Below are positions 42,920 to 53,992 of a stretch of 64,000 bases of DNA, piece after piece; position 1 is the stretch's first letter; each line of letters starts with the position of its first letter. Made by a program: the position numbers and the translations under genes. This stretch comes from Amaranthus tricolor (taxonomy: Eukaryota; Streptophyta; Magnoliopsida; Caryophyllales; Amaranthaceae), in assembly GCF_026212465.1 (NCBI RefSeq), contig NC_080059.1, positions 16,768,486 through 16,832,485 of the forward strand, written 5' to 3'. Under the pieces are notes generated by a model that searched no databases, had not been told where the DNA came from, and saw only the letters and a list, made by a program, of their open reading frames with translations.

Positions 42920-45900
42920 AGTTTCGGTAATGAGAGGTGTTGGATGGATGATTTGTAGAGGTTTGGGTTGCTTAATCTTTGGTGTTTGGTTCTTGGTTTT
43001 CATGGTGGTTTGGAGAATTGATGGAGCGAGATTTTGCAGGAAATGTGAGAGGATGAAGATGATTTTGGGATTCAGAGTTGATTGCGTTTGAGGATGAAAG
43101 GTTTAGGGCTTGGCGTGTGAGAGTGTATAAAATGAATGTGAGGGGACGTGTGTTTAGGTGATTCATGTTCCTTATTTAATTCGCGCACATGAACACAAAA
43201 TGTGAAATGGAAACAGACGAATTTAGTGAAGAACTATGATGATTTAACTCCCGCTATTTTAATAGAAATTGCTGGGTAAATATATATATTAAATATTATG
43301 AAATTTTTATGAAAATGAAAAATAAATGAAGGTTTTATGCTACTATAATCTGAACAAATCAAACAAGCAATCATATGAGCATTCACAGTATATACTTTTA
43401 AATGGTGCGTACCTGATCCTTTCGATAATCGATTTTTCAATCAAGATTTTGTGGTTGATCGACCTTTTCAATTTTCATTCTGACTTTAAGGATCACATAT
43501 GTCACTCACTTCAATGCAGCTTTATCATGCCAAGTTCCAATCTCATTTTTTCATGTTGTTCCCTTGGAAGTGGTTTAGTCATGATATCTGCTATTTGCTC
43601 GTTGGAGTTTACATGCTTTAAAATAATATTTTTATTTTCAACATGATCCTTAAGAAAATGATGCCTAATGTGGATGTGTTTTACTCGTGAATGATGCACT
43701 GGATCTTTAGATATGCATATGGCACTGGTATTATTACAATAAATAAGAACACATTCAAACTTAATACCAAAATCTCTTAGCTGCTGTTTTATCCAAAGCA
43801 TTTGGGAACAGCAAGCTGCTGCTGCTACGTATTCAGCTTCGGTAGTGGATAATGCAATAGTGTTTTGTTATTTTGAACACCATGACACTAAACATGAGCC
43901 AAGAAATTGTACCATACCTGACGTACTTTTTCTATTAACTAGATCACCTGCATAATCTGCATCACTAAAACCTTTTAAATCATAAACATCACTTTTAGGA
44001 TAAAATAAGGACAAGTCTTCTGTTCCCTTCAAGTATCTCAAAATTCGTTTTACTGCTGTGAGATGTGATTCTTTGGGGTTGGACTGAAATCTAGCACAAA
44101 AACCAACACTAAAAGAAATATCGGGTCTTCTAGCAGTTAGATATAACAAAGAACCAATCATGCCTCGATACATGGTTTGATCAATAGTTGTTCCATTTGG
44201 GTCTTCATCTAATCTAACACTTGTAGCCATAGGTGTATGGTTGGTTTTAGCATTGTTTAGTCCATATTTCTTAAGAAGTTCTTTGATGTATTTTTGTTGA
44301 TGAATAAAAATACCATTTTCAGTTGGTTTAATTTGCAACCCAAGGAAGAAGTTTAGTTCTCCCATCATACTCATTTCAAATTCATTGCTCATTAGGTTAG
44401 CAAATCCTTTACATAGCAATTCATTCGTGGCTCCAAAAATAATATCATCAACATATATTTGAACAACTAGAATATCAGAACCTTTATTTTTAAAGAATAA
44501 GGTTTTATCAATTTTACCTCTAACAAAGTCATTTTGGATTAAAAACTTTGATAGTCTTTCATACCATTGCTTTGGAGCTTGTTTCAAGCCATAGAGAGCT
44601 TTATCAAGCTTGTAGACATGATCAAGACATGAGGTATTTTCAAAGCCTGGTGGTTGTTCAACAAAAACTTCTTCATCAAGAAAACCATTTAAGAAAGCAC
44701 ATTTCACGTCCATTTGATATAATTTAAAATTCATGAAAGCAGCAAAAGAAATTAAAATTCTAATAGCCTCTAACCTTGCTACCGGAGCAAATGTCTCGGT
44801 GTAATCAATACCTTCTTGTTGATTGTATCCTTTGACCACGAGCCTTGATTTGTTTCTAACAATTATTCCATGCTCATCTAGTTTATTCCGAAATACCCAT
44901 TTCAAACCAATTACCTTTTTGTGTTTCGGTTTGGGTTCCATGTGCCATACTTTATTTCTTTCAAATTCATTTAATTCATCTTGCATGGCTACAACCCATT
45001 CGGAATCCTTTAGAGCTTCTTCATGATTCTTGGGCTCGAGTGATGATAGGAACGCAAAGTGTGCACAAAAGTTTCTCATTTGAGATCTAGTTTGTGTTCC
45101 TTTATTCAAATCACTTATAATCAAATCAAGAGGATGATAACTTTGATATTTTCAAGGTTTGGGCACAAATTCTCTTGTGGGAACAGTAGCATGTTCTGGT
45201 TCATCAGCTTGATTGACATTCTGTTCAGCTACTGGATCAACTTGCTCGTCTGTGGGAACAGCTGTATTGGGAACAGTCTGCTGGTCCCGTTGAACTGGCA
45301 GTTCCAGATTATGATCAGGCCTTTCTGCTTCTTCTGGAAACGGCTGTTCACTTGCTGTTCCTTGATCTTGCACTTTCAATTCTTCATCATCGTGTTCTAG
45401 ATTTGTAAGACCTATCTTATAATTATTTGTATCCTGTTCACTTGACAAAAAGTTAGTTTCATCGACAATTATGTGAACGGACTCTTCCACACTCATTGTT
45501 CTTTTGTTATAAACTCTGTAAGCCTTACTATGTGATGAGTAGCCAAGAAATACTGCTTCATCACTTCTTTCATCAAATTTACCTATATTTCGTTTTCCAT
45601 TCACATGAACAAAACATTTACATCCAAACACACGAAAATAGGAAATATTTGGTTTAACACCTTTAAGCAATTCATAAGGTGTCTTAGAAGTGATTGGTCT
45701 TATTAACACTCGATTCAAAATGTAACATGCAGTATTAACAGCCTCGGCCCAAAAATTTCTAGGTAAACCACTAGCGATTAATATGGTTCTAGCCATTTCC
45801 TCTAAAGTTCTATTTTTCCTTTCTACTACACCATTTTGTTGTGGTGTTCGTGGTGCCGAAAAATTATGACTTAGTCCATGCTCATTGCAATAATTCATGA

Positions 45901-46374
45901 AACTTGAATTTTCGAATTCTCTACCATGATCTGACCTTATGTGAATAATTTGATTATTGGTAGATTTTTGTATTTTGTTAGCGAAAGAAACAAACTCATT
46001 AAAAGCTTCATCTTTACTAACTAAAAATAAAGTCCATGTAAATCTACTATAATTATCAACAATAACAAACACATATCTTTTGCCACTACGGCTTTGTGTT
46101 CTCATAGGTCCACATAGATCCATATGTAATAATTCAAGTGGTTTAGAGGTGGTCACAACATTCTTTGGTTTAAAAGATGACCTAACTTGTTTTCCTTTGG
46201 CACAAGGATCACAAATTTCATCCCTAAGGAATTTTATAGCTGGTAGTCCTCTAACTAGGTCTTTTGATCTTAATGTATTAATCAATGTATAACTAGCATG
46301 ACCTAGACGCTTATGCCAAAGAAGTGGGTCGTCTTCTATAACGCTTAGAGACGTTAGACTGGTTTTGGGAACAG
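42920..46374 (-). repeat. copia pol duplication, copy B (direct repeat of 28903-32341)
   Basis: Same orientation as copy A and nearly identical, 3.46 kb. Copy B is continuous with gag, protease and the 5' LTR on its right. Its left end (AGTTTCGG at 42920) abuts the viral right arm. Confidence 0.92.
43511..45124 (-). pseudogene. copia reverse transcriptase-RNase H, copy B
   Basis: Frame 45124-43868 has RT motifs identical to copy A ([29 protein letters not shown]) and [16 protein letters not shown]. It is closed by a TAA within RNase H (43868, after SWCSK) that copy A lacks. The C-terminus continues at 43801-43511 (HIRHHFLKDHVE, MTKPLPREQHEK). The 17 bases missing from copy A are present here, so this copy has the ancestral frame except for the stop. 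Confidence 0.9.
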
Positions 46375-46387
46375 TGTCCAGGTCCAC
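45152..46387 (-). pseudogene. copia integrase, copy B
   Basis: A 411-codon frame with the pre-integrase H..H (WHKRLGHASY), CDPCAKGKQ, and the D-D-E core in LLHMDLCGPM, HIRSDHGREFEN and PQQNGVVERKNRTLEE. It ends at the same stop as copy A (45152), followed by the RT frame. It is joined upstream to protease with a frame change near 46388-46470. The integrase core looks complete, but no continuous gag-pol reading exists. Confidence 0.9.
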
Positions 46388-46442
46388 AACATAAGTGTTC
46401 CCTTTTCTGATTCCCTCAAGAACGGTGTCTCCTGTGTCATTC

Positions 46443-46730
46443 CTAGAAATAATGCACCCTTTTTGAAGTAAAGTTCATAGAGTTACCTTTAACGCAAAAT
46501 TGAGAAATGCTTAGTAAGTTATGTTTCAAATCCTCGACTAAAAATATATTATCTATAGCATGGGAACATGACCTTCCAACTTTTCCTTTGGCTATTATCT
46601 CACCCTTCATATTGTCACCGAAGGTTACTGTTCCCCCATCATAGGCTTCAAGTGAGAGAAATTTAAATTTGTCACCCGTCATGTGCTTGGAACACCCACT
46701 GTCGAGATACCATGAGCTGTTCCCCCTCAC
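46443..46730 (-). pseudogene. copia protease
   Basis: The minus strand has SSWYLDSGCSKHMTGDKFKF with the DSG active-site triad, followed by GGTVTFGDNMKGEIIAKGKV and LKHNLLSISQFC, typical of the copia aspartic protease before GAG-pre-integrase. The frame closes at 46443; the next domain is in another frame. Only one copy exists, since the duplicated segment begins downstream of it. Confidence 0.85.
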
Positions 46731-46739
46731 TTGGACCTG

Positions 46740-47668
46740 AAAAAAAATAATTGTTAGTTACAGGATCCCATGCTGTCTTGGGTTCCTTGTCGATTTTACA
46801 AAAATCTGTTTTCTTCGTCCAAACATTATCGACATAATTTCTGTTAGAGACAGTGTACTGTTCCCTTTTGGTGCACTGGTCCTTCAGATGGCCAGTTCCT
46901 CCACAGAAGGAACAGATTCTGTCACTAGGGAGATCAACGTAAGCTTTCTTCTTCTTGTTATTCTTAAAGTAATTTAGGCCTATTGAATTTTTACTTTTGG
47001 CATCTTAAATCCATTTGGGAGTAATTTTGATTTTCCCTTTTTCTCTTGAATTTAATTCAAGTTTATCATTATTGTTACAATTAGGTTCTAGATTCAACTT
47101 TAAATTTTGAAAATCATTGCACATATCTTTAGTAGATGCATCATTCAATTCTTTATTCAAGCCTAATAATTTCTATTGCGACGACTCAATATCAAGAATA
47201 ACATTTTCCTTTTTAATTCTCTCTATATTTTCCTTTAGAATTATATTTTGGTCCAACAAATCGAAAAATCTGTTTTGGACATCGTATCTAAAGGTGTTTA
47301 TATAGAAGACATGGTCTTTGCTTACCTTGAGTTCCTTTTCTAATTGGAGACACTTAACATTACAACTTTCAAGTTTAGCTTGTGTCTCCTTTAGCAACTC
47401 TAATAATTTATTTTTACTAAATTTGGATGGATGAAAATAAAATGAGTTAGAAATATATACCTGTTGCGGGTTTGAGAACAATTTCATTGTTGGAGTTAGT
47501 AGTGGTTACCTCAAAATCTCCAATTTCGATTACTCTCCAAACTTGATAATTTTCCGCTTTGATAAAGATCTCCATCCTATTTTTCCATTATGTATAGAAT
47601 TTTCAATCGAACATGGGTGGTCTTTGAGTAGAATACCCTTCTTCCATTCGCTCGTTCATAATTGACAT
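46740..47668 (-). pseudogene. copia gag with internal deletion
   Basis: The start ATG at 47668 lies about 55 bp after the primer site. The N-terminus (MEEGYSTQRPPMFD) meets a stop, then the expected WKNRMEIFIKAENYQVWRVI reads on. After about 80 codons the reading jumps to a coiled-coil-like stretch (NKLLELLKETQAKLESCNVK, 47420-47173) and then the CCHC knuckle CSFCGGTGHLKDQC (about 46871-46914). The large central gag (UBN2-type) domain that normally lies between is absent. The element's own gag is therefore non-functional. Confidence 0.8.
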
Positions 47669-47722
47669 TTTCGGAAACACCAGGATTCTGCCCTCAGGGT
47701 TTCCTGATCTACTGGGAACAGG

Positions 47723-47734
47723 GCTCTGATACCA
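47723..47734 (-). other. copia primer-binding site (initiator tRNA-Met type)
   Basis: The minus strand reads TGGTATCAGAGC two bases inside the 5' LTR. This is the standard initiator-Met primer site of copia elements and it fixes the orientation. Confidence 0.92.
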
Positions 47735-47736
47735 AT

Positions 47737-49238
47737 TGTAGACTCAATTAGGAACGGGAACAACAACAAGAGGGGGGGTGAATTGTTGTTGTTACTAGTT
47801 TAAGCGTTTTTGCCCTGTTTTTGCGGAATTGAATTAAATAAATAAAGCTTAAACTTAGAGCGAAATAATTAAAAGAGACAAACGATTTTTACGTGGAAAC
47901 CTTCTAGGCCTAAATAGAAGGAAAAACCACGACCCCTCGGGATTTCTAAATTCTCCACTATGTTTAAGGCAACTCGTTACAATTACATTAAACATCTTAC
48001 TTCACTCGAAGCGCATCAACTAGGCCAACTCTTCTCTCTCAAATTGCTTCACTCAAAGCAACAAACTTAGCTTCACTAAAAGCTAATTCTCACCACTAGC
48101 TTCACTAGAAGCTTTCTCCTTAGCTTTACTCAAAGCTAATCTCTTCTCTAGCTTCATTAAAAGCTATCTATTTTCCCCCTTAGACTCACCCGAGTCTAAT
48201 TACAAATTCTCTCAAAAACCCTTACAAAGGATAAAAATTCTCTAAAAATAAAATCAATGAGTTGCACAAGAAAATATTATAAATTAATTGGCATTTTTAA
48301 AACAAAATTTTCTTGTAAAAATTCTCCCATAATTACGTATGATTTAATGGCTCATACTAAGGCAAGTTTTTATGAATAACCGAGTCTCTTATTTATAGAG
48401 CTAAAATCCCTAAGAATAAGGAATATTCCAATCCATTATTCCCTATCAAAAGATCATGGGAGTAATGTGGATTTTAATAACCAAGTCTTCCTACGGTTAA
48501 TCTTAAAAATAGGCATTTAAAGTTGACCAATTCAAGCCCACGGTTATTTAGCAATAACCGTTGTTCCCTAATAATAGGTTCTGTTCCCTTTAAGGCAGCA
48601 GTTTTACAAACAGCTGTTCTTGTTCCAGTACTAATTGCTGGAACGTGTTTGCTATAAATAGAAACGGTTATACTGATTGGGAATGATTACTTGCTAACTT
48701 TTAGGAATAAAGACGGTTTAGAATGATAGCTAAGACCCATTCAACAACCACTATGTCTATTTTTAGCAAATCCAAAATTTACTAAATATAGATCCTAAAA
48801 TAAAGGATCTTTATTTAGAGGCTCATACGTAAAGTAATTTTAAGAAAACTTTTTGCCAATTAATTATAATAATTAATAAATGCAACAAATTAACTTTATT
48901 TAATACATTAACTAAAAATAATAATTATAAATAAATAACCAGAATTTCCAGTTAACGTAGGCTGACTGCAGTTCAGGAACAGTGCGCTGTTTCCAGAATC
49001 CAGTTTTGCTAGAACATCCAACTTAGGAACAGTAGACCTGCTGTCTCCATTTTACATCCCAAGCGATATACTTCTTCTAACATCCCTTGAATTCTTTTGA
49101 CACGTGCATTCCCATGAACTATGAACTAAGCCATAGGTACTATCAACGATCACAATTAATCGGATATCGACCTGCACACAAACTCTAAACACATATTTGC
49201 TTAAGTGTAGTCATCATCAAAACTCAAGAGGTCCAACA
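47737..49238 (-). repeat. copia 5' LTR (right)
   Basis: This is the partner of 24929-26429, with ATATC following it. A minus-strand TATAAAT (about 48392-48398) is a likely promoter element for the element's own transcript. Confidence 0.95.
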
Positions 49239-49243
49239 ATATC

Positions 49244-51003
49244 GTTGCAAAATTGCATCAAGACTAACATCTCTAAATAAATCATACTCCAAAAAAGTAG
49301 TTATCATTCAACAACTGATCTCCCATACTATTACGCACTTTGTTTTTTATATGATTCATTCCAGAGAATGATCTTTCTACACTTCCTGTTGCCACGGGGA
49401 GAAGTAATACCAATTTCAAAAGCAAGTACACATCTTGGTGACTCTCATGCTTCTTTGTCTCAACAAGCTTTATTGCAAGTTCATTGAGATTCTTCACATT
49501 TGAAAATCGTTCGTCATTTCTCACATCATCAATGAAACTTTGAAGTGATTATCAAATCTTCATTTGGAAATTCATTTGGATAAAATTTAGCAAGTTTAAG
49601 CAATTTTTTTGTATCAAAGGATGAAAGTCTATCACAAGGATGAAACCAAAACATACAAATAAGTAGATCTTTGTTTTTTTCACTAAACCGATTTTCAAGT
49701 TCTTGCAACTGTAGATCAATTACACTCAAGAAAACCTCAACTCAATAATGATGAAGATTTGTCACACGAGGAGTTTTACTACGAATCCTCCTCCTGCCAG
49801 CTACTTGACTAGCATATAAATCTTCCATATTCGAAATATCGATGTCATACCCAACTAAAAATGAGGTAACTTTGTTCAAGTGAGTTTCCCAACCATTATC
49901 TCGTAGTTTTTGTAATCCCAATTTGGTACTATCAACCAACTTCATCGCATTAACTATATCTTGATCCATTTTTTGTAAACTCATATTCAACGAAACTTTC
50001 AACCCAAAAATAGACCCCATTAAATGTGCTATAAAAACAAAATCAAATGACATTAACATACTTAGGATCGACAAAGCTTTAACCTGATTGGAATCATGAG
50101 CATCTGCAATTGTTTCAAGGGACTCAAGGATCGCTGAAAACATAGTAAGCACATTCTTAAGGCTTCTAAAGTGAGAACTCCAACGAGTGTCACCGGGCCT
50201 AATTAGGCTAAGATCTTGATTCAAACCACAACCTGTTAGAAGTTCACCGAATGACAAAGCTTCTGCAATATGAGCTAATTGTTTTTCATGAAGAATCTCT
50301 TTTCGTTTAGATGAGCCACCAATAAAATTCAATAAAAGGGGAAGAACTTCATCAAATAGCCAACAACAATCATGATTTTTTTTTTTTGCTACGGCAACTA
50401 GTGTTAACTGAAGTTGGTGAGCAAAACAATGCACATAATGTGCAGATGGACATTCATTCATGATTAAAGTTTTAAGACCACCAATAGCACCTTTCATGTT
50501 GCTAGCACCATCATAGCCATGACCACGAGCTTTAGAAAGTGTAAGAGAATGCTCCATAAGCAAGGATTCTATTGCATTCTTAAGAGTCAAAAAGGTGGTA
50601 TTAGGAACATGCACAATACCAAGAAATCGCTCCATTACTTCACCACTTTTCCTAACATAACGCAAACAAAGAGACAATTGCTCTTTATCAGATATATAAG
50701 CAAACTCATCAGCAAGAATAGCAAAACATTCATCAATAATTGCTTTAGTGCGTGGTCTCTTTTGCACAAGCATTGATAATATCCTTCTGAACTACCAACA
50801 TATAATTTTCAGGGGCATTATCCAAAATAACATCTTCAACATCAGGTCTACCTTCAGCATATAACTACAAAAGTTCAACAAATTTTACCCTATTATGTGA
50901 ATCATGTTTTTCATTGTGACCACAGACAGGCATACCTTGAAATAAGAGCCACCTCAAACATTTAATAGAAGCTTCTAATATCATTCGATATTTATGGGTG
51001 TGA
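49244..51003 (-). pseudogene. hAT transposase (DUF4371 / hAT-dimer type), broken
   Basis: This is a transposase of the zinc-finger MYM/TTF-like hAT group. Reading right to left: KCLRWLLFQGMPVCGHNEKH, then NAPENYMLVVQKDI (50775-51000), then a 343-codon frame (50773-49742) with GYDGASNMKGAIGGLK, HYVHCFAHQLQLTLV and GDTRWSSHF typical of the catalytic region, and the C-terminal dimerisation block with LPVATGSVERSFS and KNKVRNSMGDQLLND. Stops and frame changes occur at 50872-50874, about 49741, about 49528 and 49282. The last codons continue on the far side of the copia element at 24928-24891 (QNMRTRREQL, then stop). The N-terminal zinc finger is missing. Confidence 0.88.
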
Positions 51004-51305
51004 TTAAAGTTCGCCATCCTTTTCATTTTATCGCCACCCCCTAATGAAATTACTAGTTTGCCCCTACACTTGTAAAAATTATAAAATTGCCATTGTACCT
51101 AAAACATGCTTAACAATTCTAAATTGCACTTAATAACACTAGTATCACTTAATAACCATATTATCGGAACTCTATATATGTTGAATTTTCAGAAACGTTC
51201 TTGTAGTATATACGAATTCAAAAAACGCACTATCTTTCTAAGACTTCCTAAAAACGAATTTAAACACGTTAAGGTAAATAAGCTAGAACTCAACATCGAA
51301 CAACA

Positions 51306-53850
51306 ATGGCATATCAAAACGAGCATGATAACGATTCGGTAAGTAATTAATCGATTCGTAGTTTTTTTAAAAAAAAAGAAAAAAATTTGAACTAGTCGCA
51401 CTTTTTGTGCGACTGGTTTAATTTTTTTTTTTTTAATTTTTTTTAGTTTCGAATTATAAAATTTGTTTCGTGTAATTAATTTATTTTTTAAGTTTTTATT
51501 TAATAAATGTTGTGATAAATAAATATATTTGAATTTATTATAATTTGTTAATGTAATGGTTTTGTATTTATTATAATTAGTGTAATGGTTTTTAATATTG
51601 TAAATTCGAAAAAAAAAAGAAATAGTCGCACTTTTTGTGCGACTGATTTGAAATTTTTATTTTTTTTATTTTTTTTGGGACTTTTATTTTTAATTTTTTT
51701 TTGGTTTTTAATTTTTTTTTTATTTCATAAGTGTTGTAATACAATGTTTTATATTAATGTATTATTATATTATGATAATGTTATTATAATAATTTATTTT
51801 AAATTGGAGGGATAAATTTATTTAAATGTTTAAGTATTTTTTTTTTGGAAAACTTATTTCCTCAAATATGTTAAAAGTGTTTTTGAAGTTATTATTATTT
51901 ATTAAATATTAAAGTAAATGATTTTATTTACTCATATACTTTAATATATTATTATATTACCATAATTTTATTATAATTATTGTTTGCAGGACTATGAAAA
52001 CTTAGGGGATGATGCAGATTATTCTGATAGATTTGTTACTGATAGAGAATTTGATTCTGTAGATGATTTACATGCTTGGGCTGATGAGATAGCACTAACA
52101 ATTGGTTTTCAATTTACACGTGCTTCATATAAAAAAAAGGAAGGACGTTCTAGAGTGAGTCTGTACTTAAGATGTCACCGTTACGGTAATATAAGGGGTG
52201 ATTTGCATAACTTAGACAATGTTGCCCGAACTGGTTCTAAAAGTATGGCTTGTGGGTGTAAATTTATGATTATAGGAACTAATCGTAAATCAAGGGAAAG
52301 ACCTTGAACGGTTAGAGTGTTTCCTGGTGAAAAAGGAATACATAACCACCCGTTCTTCATGTATTGAGAAGGTCAAATAAGAGTAAATAGGATGACTGTC
52401 GATATTAGGCAGCACATACGAGATCTTAGTGCAAAGGGCATGCAACCAGCGTTCATAATGAGTTCAATTAAAAGGAATTTTCCTGCTTTTTTTGCAAGTA
52501 TGAATCAAATTTACAATGTAAGACAATCAATAAGGAGAGAAGAGATGGACGGCAGGACTCCTCTTCAACACTGTCTATATATGGCCACAGAGCATAATTA
52601 TGTAGTCTAGACAGACTTGGATAGTGAGGGGCCGTTGAGTAGACTATTGATTGCGAATCCAACATCTATCCAGATGATACGTTCGTGGCCCCATGTTGTG
52701 TTGATAGACACAACGTACAAAACGAATAAGCAGAAGTGGCCCCTTTGCGAAATCAATGGAATGACGCCAACCAATCATAACTTCTTGGTTGCGTTTTGTT
52801 TGATACGAGATGAGGCGGCTGTGTCTTATTCTTGGGTGTTGGAGAGGTTGAGGGATATTTATGGCAGAGTCCAGAAGCCCGACGTAATCGTAACGGATCG
52901 GGATGAGGGTCGTCTGCAGCTATTAGTGTTGTATTTCCAGGTGAACATGTTTTTATTATCACTTGTTGTCATTCAATGTATATATGATTCACTTAATTTT
53001 AAATTTATGTTTGATGCAGGTGTACGACATTTATTGTGCTTATGGCATATAGGCAACGACGTGGAGAACATGATCGATAAATTGTGCGGCGGGAAGAAAA
53101 ATCAACAAGGGCAGATATTCAGGCAAGCAAAATGGAACCCTTAGTTAACAGTATGACGATCCCTGAATATAAAAACAAATGGGAAGGAATTGTGTCTTCT
53201 TGGTCGATTAGGAACAGCAGGGTCGTGCGATACTTGGTTGGAACATGGATTCCTCACAAGGAGAAATTTGTGCGTTCGTGGACGAACGAGTGTTTACACT
53301 TGGGTAACCAGACTACCAGTAGAGTTGAAAGCCAACACTCTTCCTTCAAGTACTACTTGGGTAGCGGTAACAGCTCATTCGATACGCTATTTAAAAGGGC
53401 ACACGCACAAATAACGAATCAGCAGTCAAGGATAAGGCAAGCTTTGGAGGAATCTAGGAATTCCATTTCAAGGACGTCGCGTCTCAATTTTCTCAGACCG
53501 TTATATCGTCATGTTTCCATATTTTCTTTGGAACAATTGATGATGGAGCACAACTGGATGTTAAACCTGGGTAGTTTTGTTTTTCAAAAATGCGGTTGTA
53601 CTATTCAAAAAACCCACGGATTATCATGCGCGTGTTACTGTTACTTGTCAATCAGGTCTAATGGTGCTTTGTACTTGGACGATATACATCCGTTTTGGAA
53701 AACGTTAAAGTACTTAGAGCCAGAAGAAGACGCCAGCGAAGAAGTACGGCACGTAAACGCCGATGATAAATAGTACTTTCAATTGTTGGTGGATGAAGTT
53801 TTAAGAGCCGACCCCTCAGTTGTACAGCGTGTGTCTCAGGGGCAGCCTCT
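51306..53850 (+). pseudogene. MULE transposase (FAR1 domain, MULE catalytic domain, SWIM finger), decayed
   Basis: A first exon ATG at 51306 (MAYQNEHDNDS) splices by GTAAGT at 51339 to 51990 (DYENLGDDADYS) in frame; the 651-bp intron holds two palindromes. The N-terminus has a FAR1-like DNA-binding region (FQFTRASYKKKEG, ACGCKF, GIHNHPF). Catalytic D-D-E residues are seen in VVLIDTTYK, VIVTDRDE and TSRVESQHSSFK, with CLWHIGND between. A second small intron is at 52941-53019. A SWIM-type finger has KCGCTIQKTHGLSCACYC. Lesions: in-frame stops near 52305, 52366, 52608 and 53771, and frame changes near 52910 and 53120. A tail (LLVDEVLRADPSVVQRVS) runs to about 53850. Confidence 0.85.
51394..51414. 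repeat. MULE palindrome unit AGTCGCACTTTTTGTGCGACT, copy 1
   Basis: Hairpin-forming unit in the first intron of the transposase. The identical unit recurs at 51624-51644, with variants at 55899-55935 and 56112-56134 and the long form at 56352-56412. Confidence 0.85.
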
Positions 53851-53992
53851 GATGGTACCGATGCCCGACACAATGCATGCTCAATTACGCGGGCACAATA
53901 GGGGAAGCTACTCCACATCTCCGTGTACATGGACGGCTGCACGAACGTCACTGAGTAGGAGCCTTGTGCCGGTCGCACAGGTTAGGTTGGTC

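Larger units (their letters stand above)
24929..49238 (-). mobile_element. Sirevirus-like Ty1/copia LTR retrotransposon with internal rearrangement
   Basis: LTRs of about 1501 bp lie at 24929-26429 and 47737-49238, each starting TG and ending CA. They are flanked by the 5-bp duplication ATATC (24924-24928 and 49239-49243). Sense strand is minus. Order from the 5' LTR: initiator-Met-type primer site, gag, protease, integrase, RT-RNase H (copy B), pararetrovirus insertion, second integrase-RT-RNase H (copy A), an extra env-position ORF, two polypurine-like tracts, 3' LTR. Long LTRs, the extra ORF after pol and repeated polypurine tracts point to the Sirevirus lineage. By eye about eleven differences separate the LTRs. 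The span of 24.3 kb is far above the usual 8-10 kb because of the internal insertion and duplication. Confidence 0.9.
24697..51003 (-). mobile_element. hAT DNA transposon, 3' part only, interrupted by the copia element
   Basis: The left end reads TAGGCGGATCCAGGATTC on the plus strand, matching the common plant hAT terminus (GGCGGATCCAGG). The transposase is on the minus strand, with its C-terminus towards this end. The copia element 24929-49238 sits inside it. On the right the hAT reading stops at the Mutator-like element (51003/51004). The N-terminal zinc finger and 5' terminal repeat were not found on either side, so this hAT is incomplete. Confidence 0.75.

Noticed and set aside
51004..51012. 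Matching 9-bp target duplication for the MULE
   Set aside because: Left (ATGGGTGTGA) and right (GAATCCGAT) flanks do not match under any terminus I tried.
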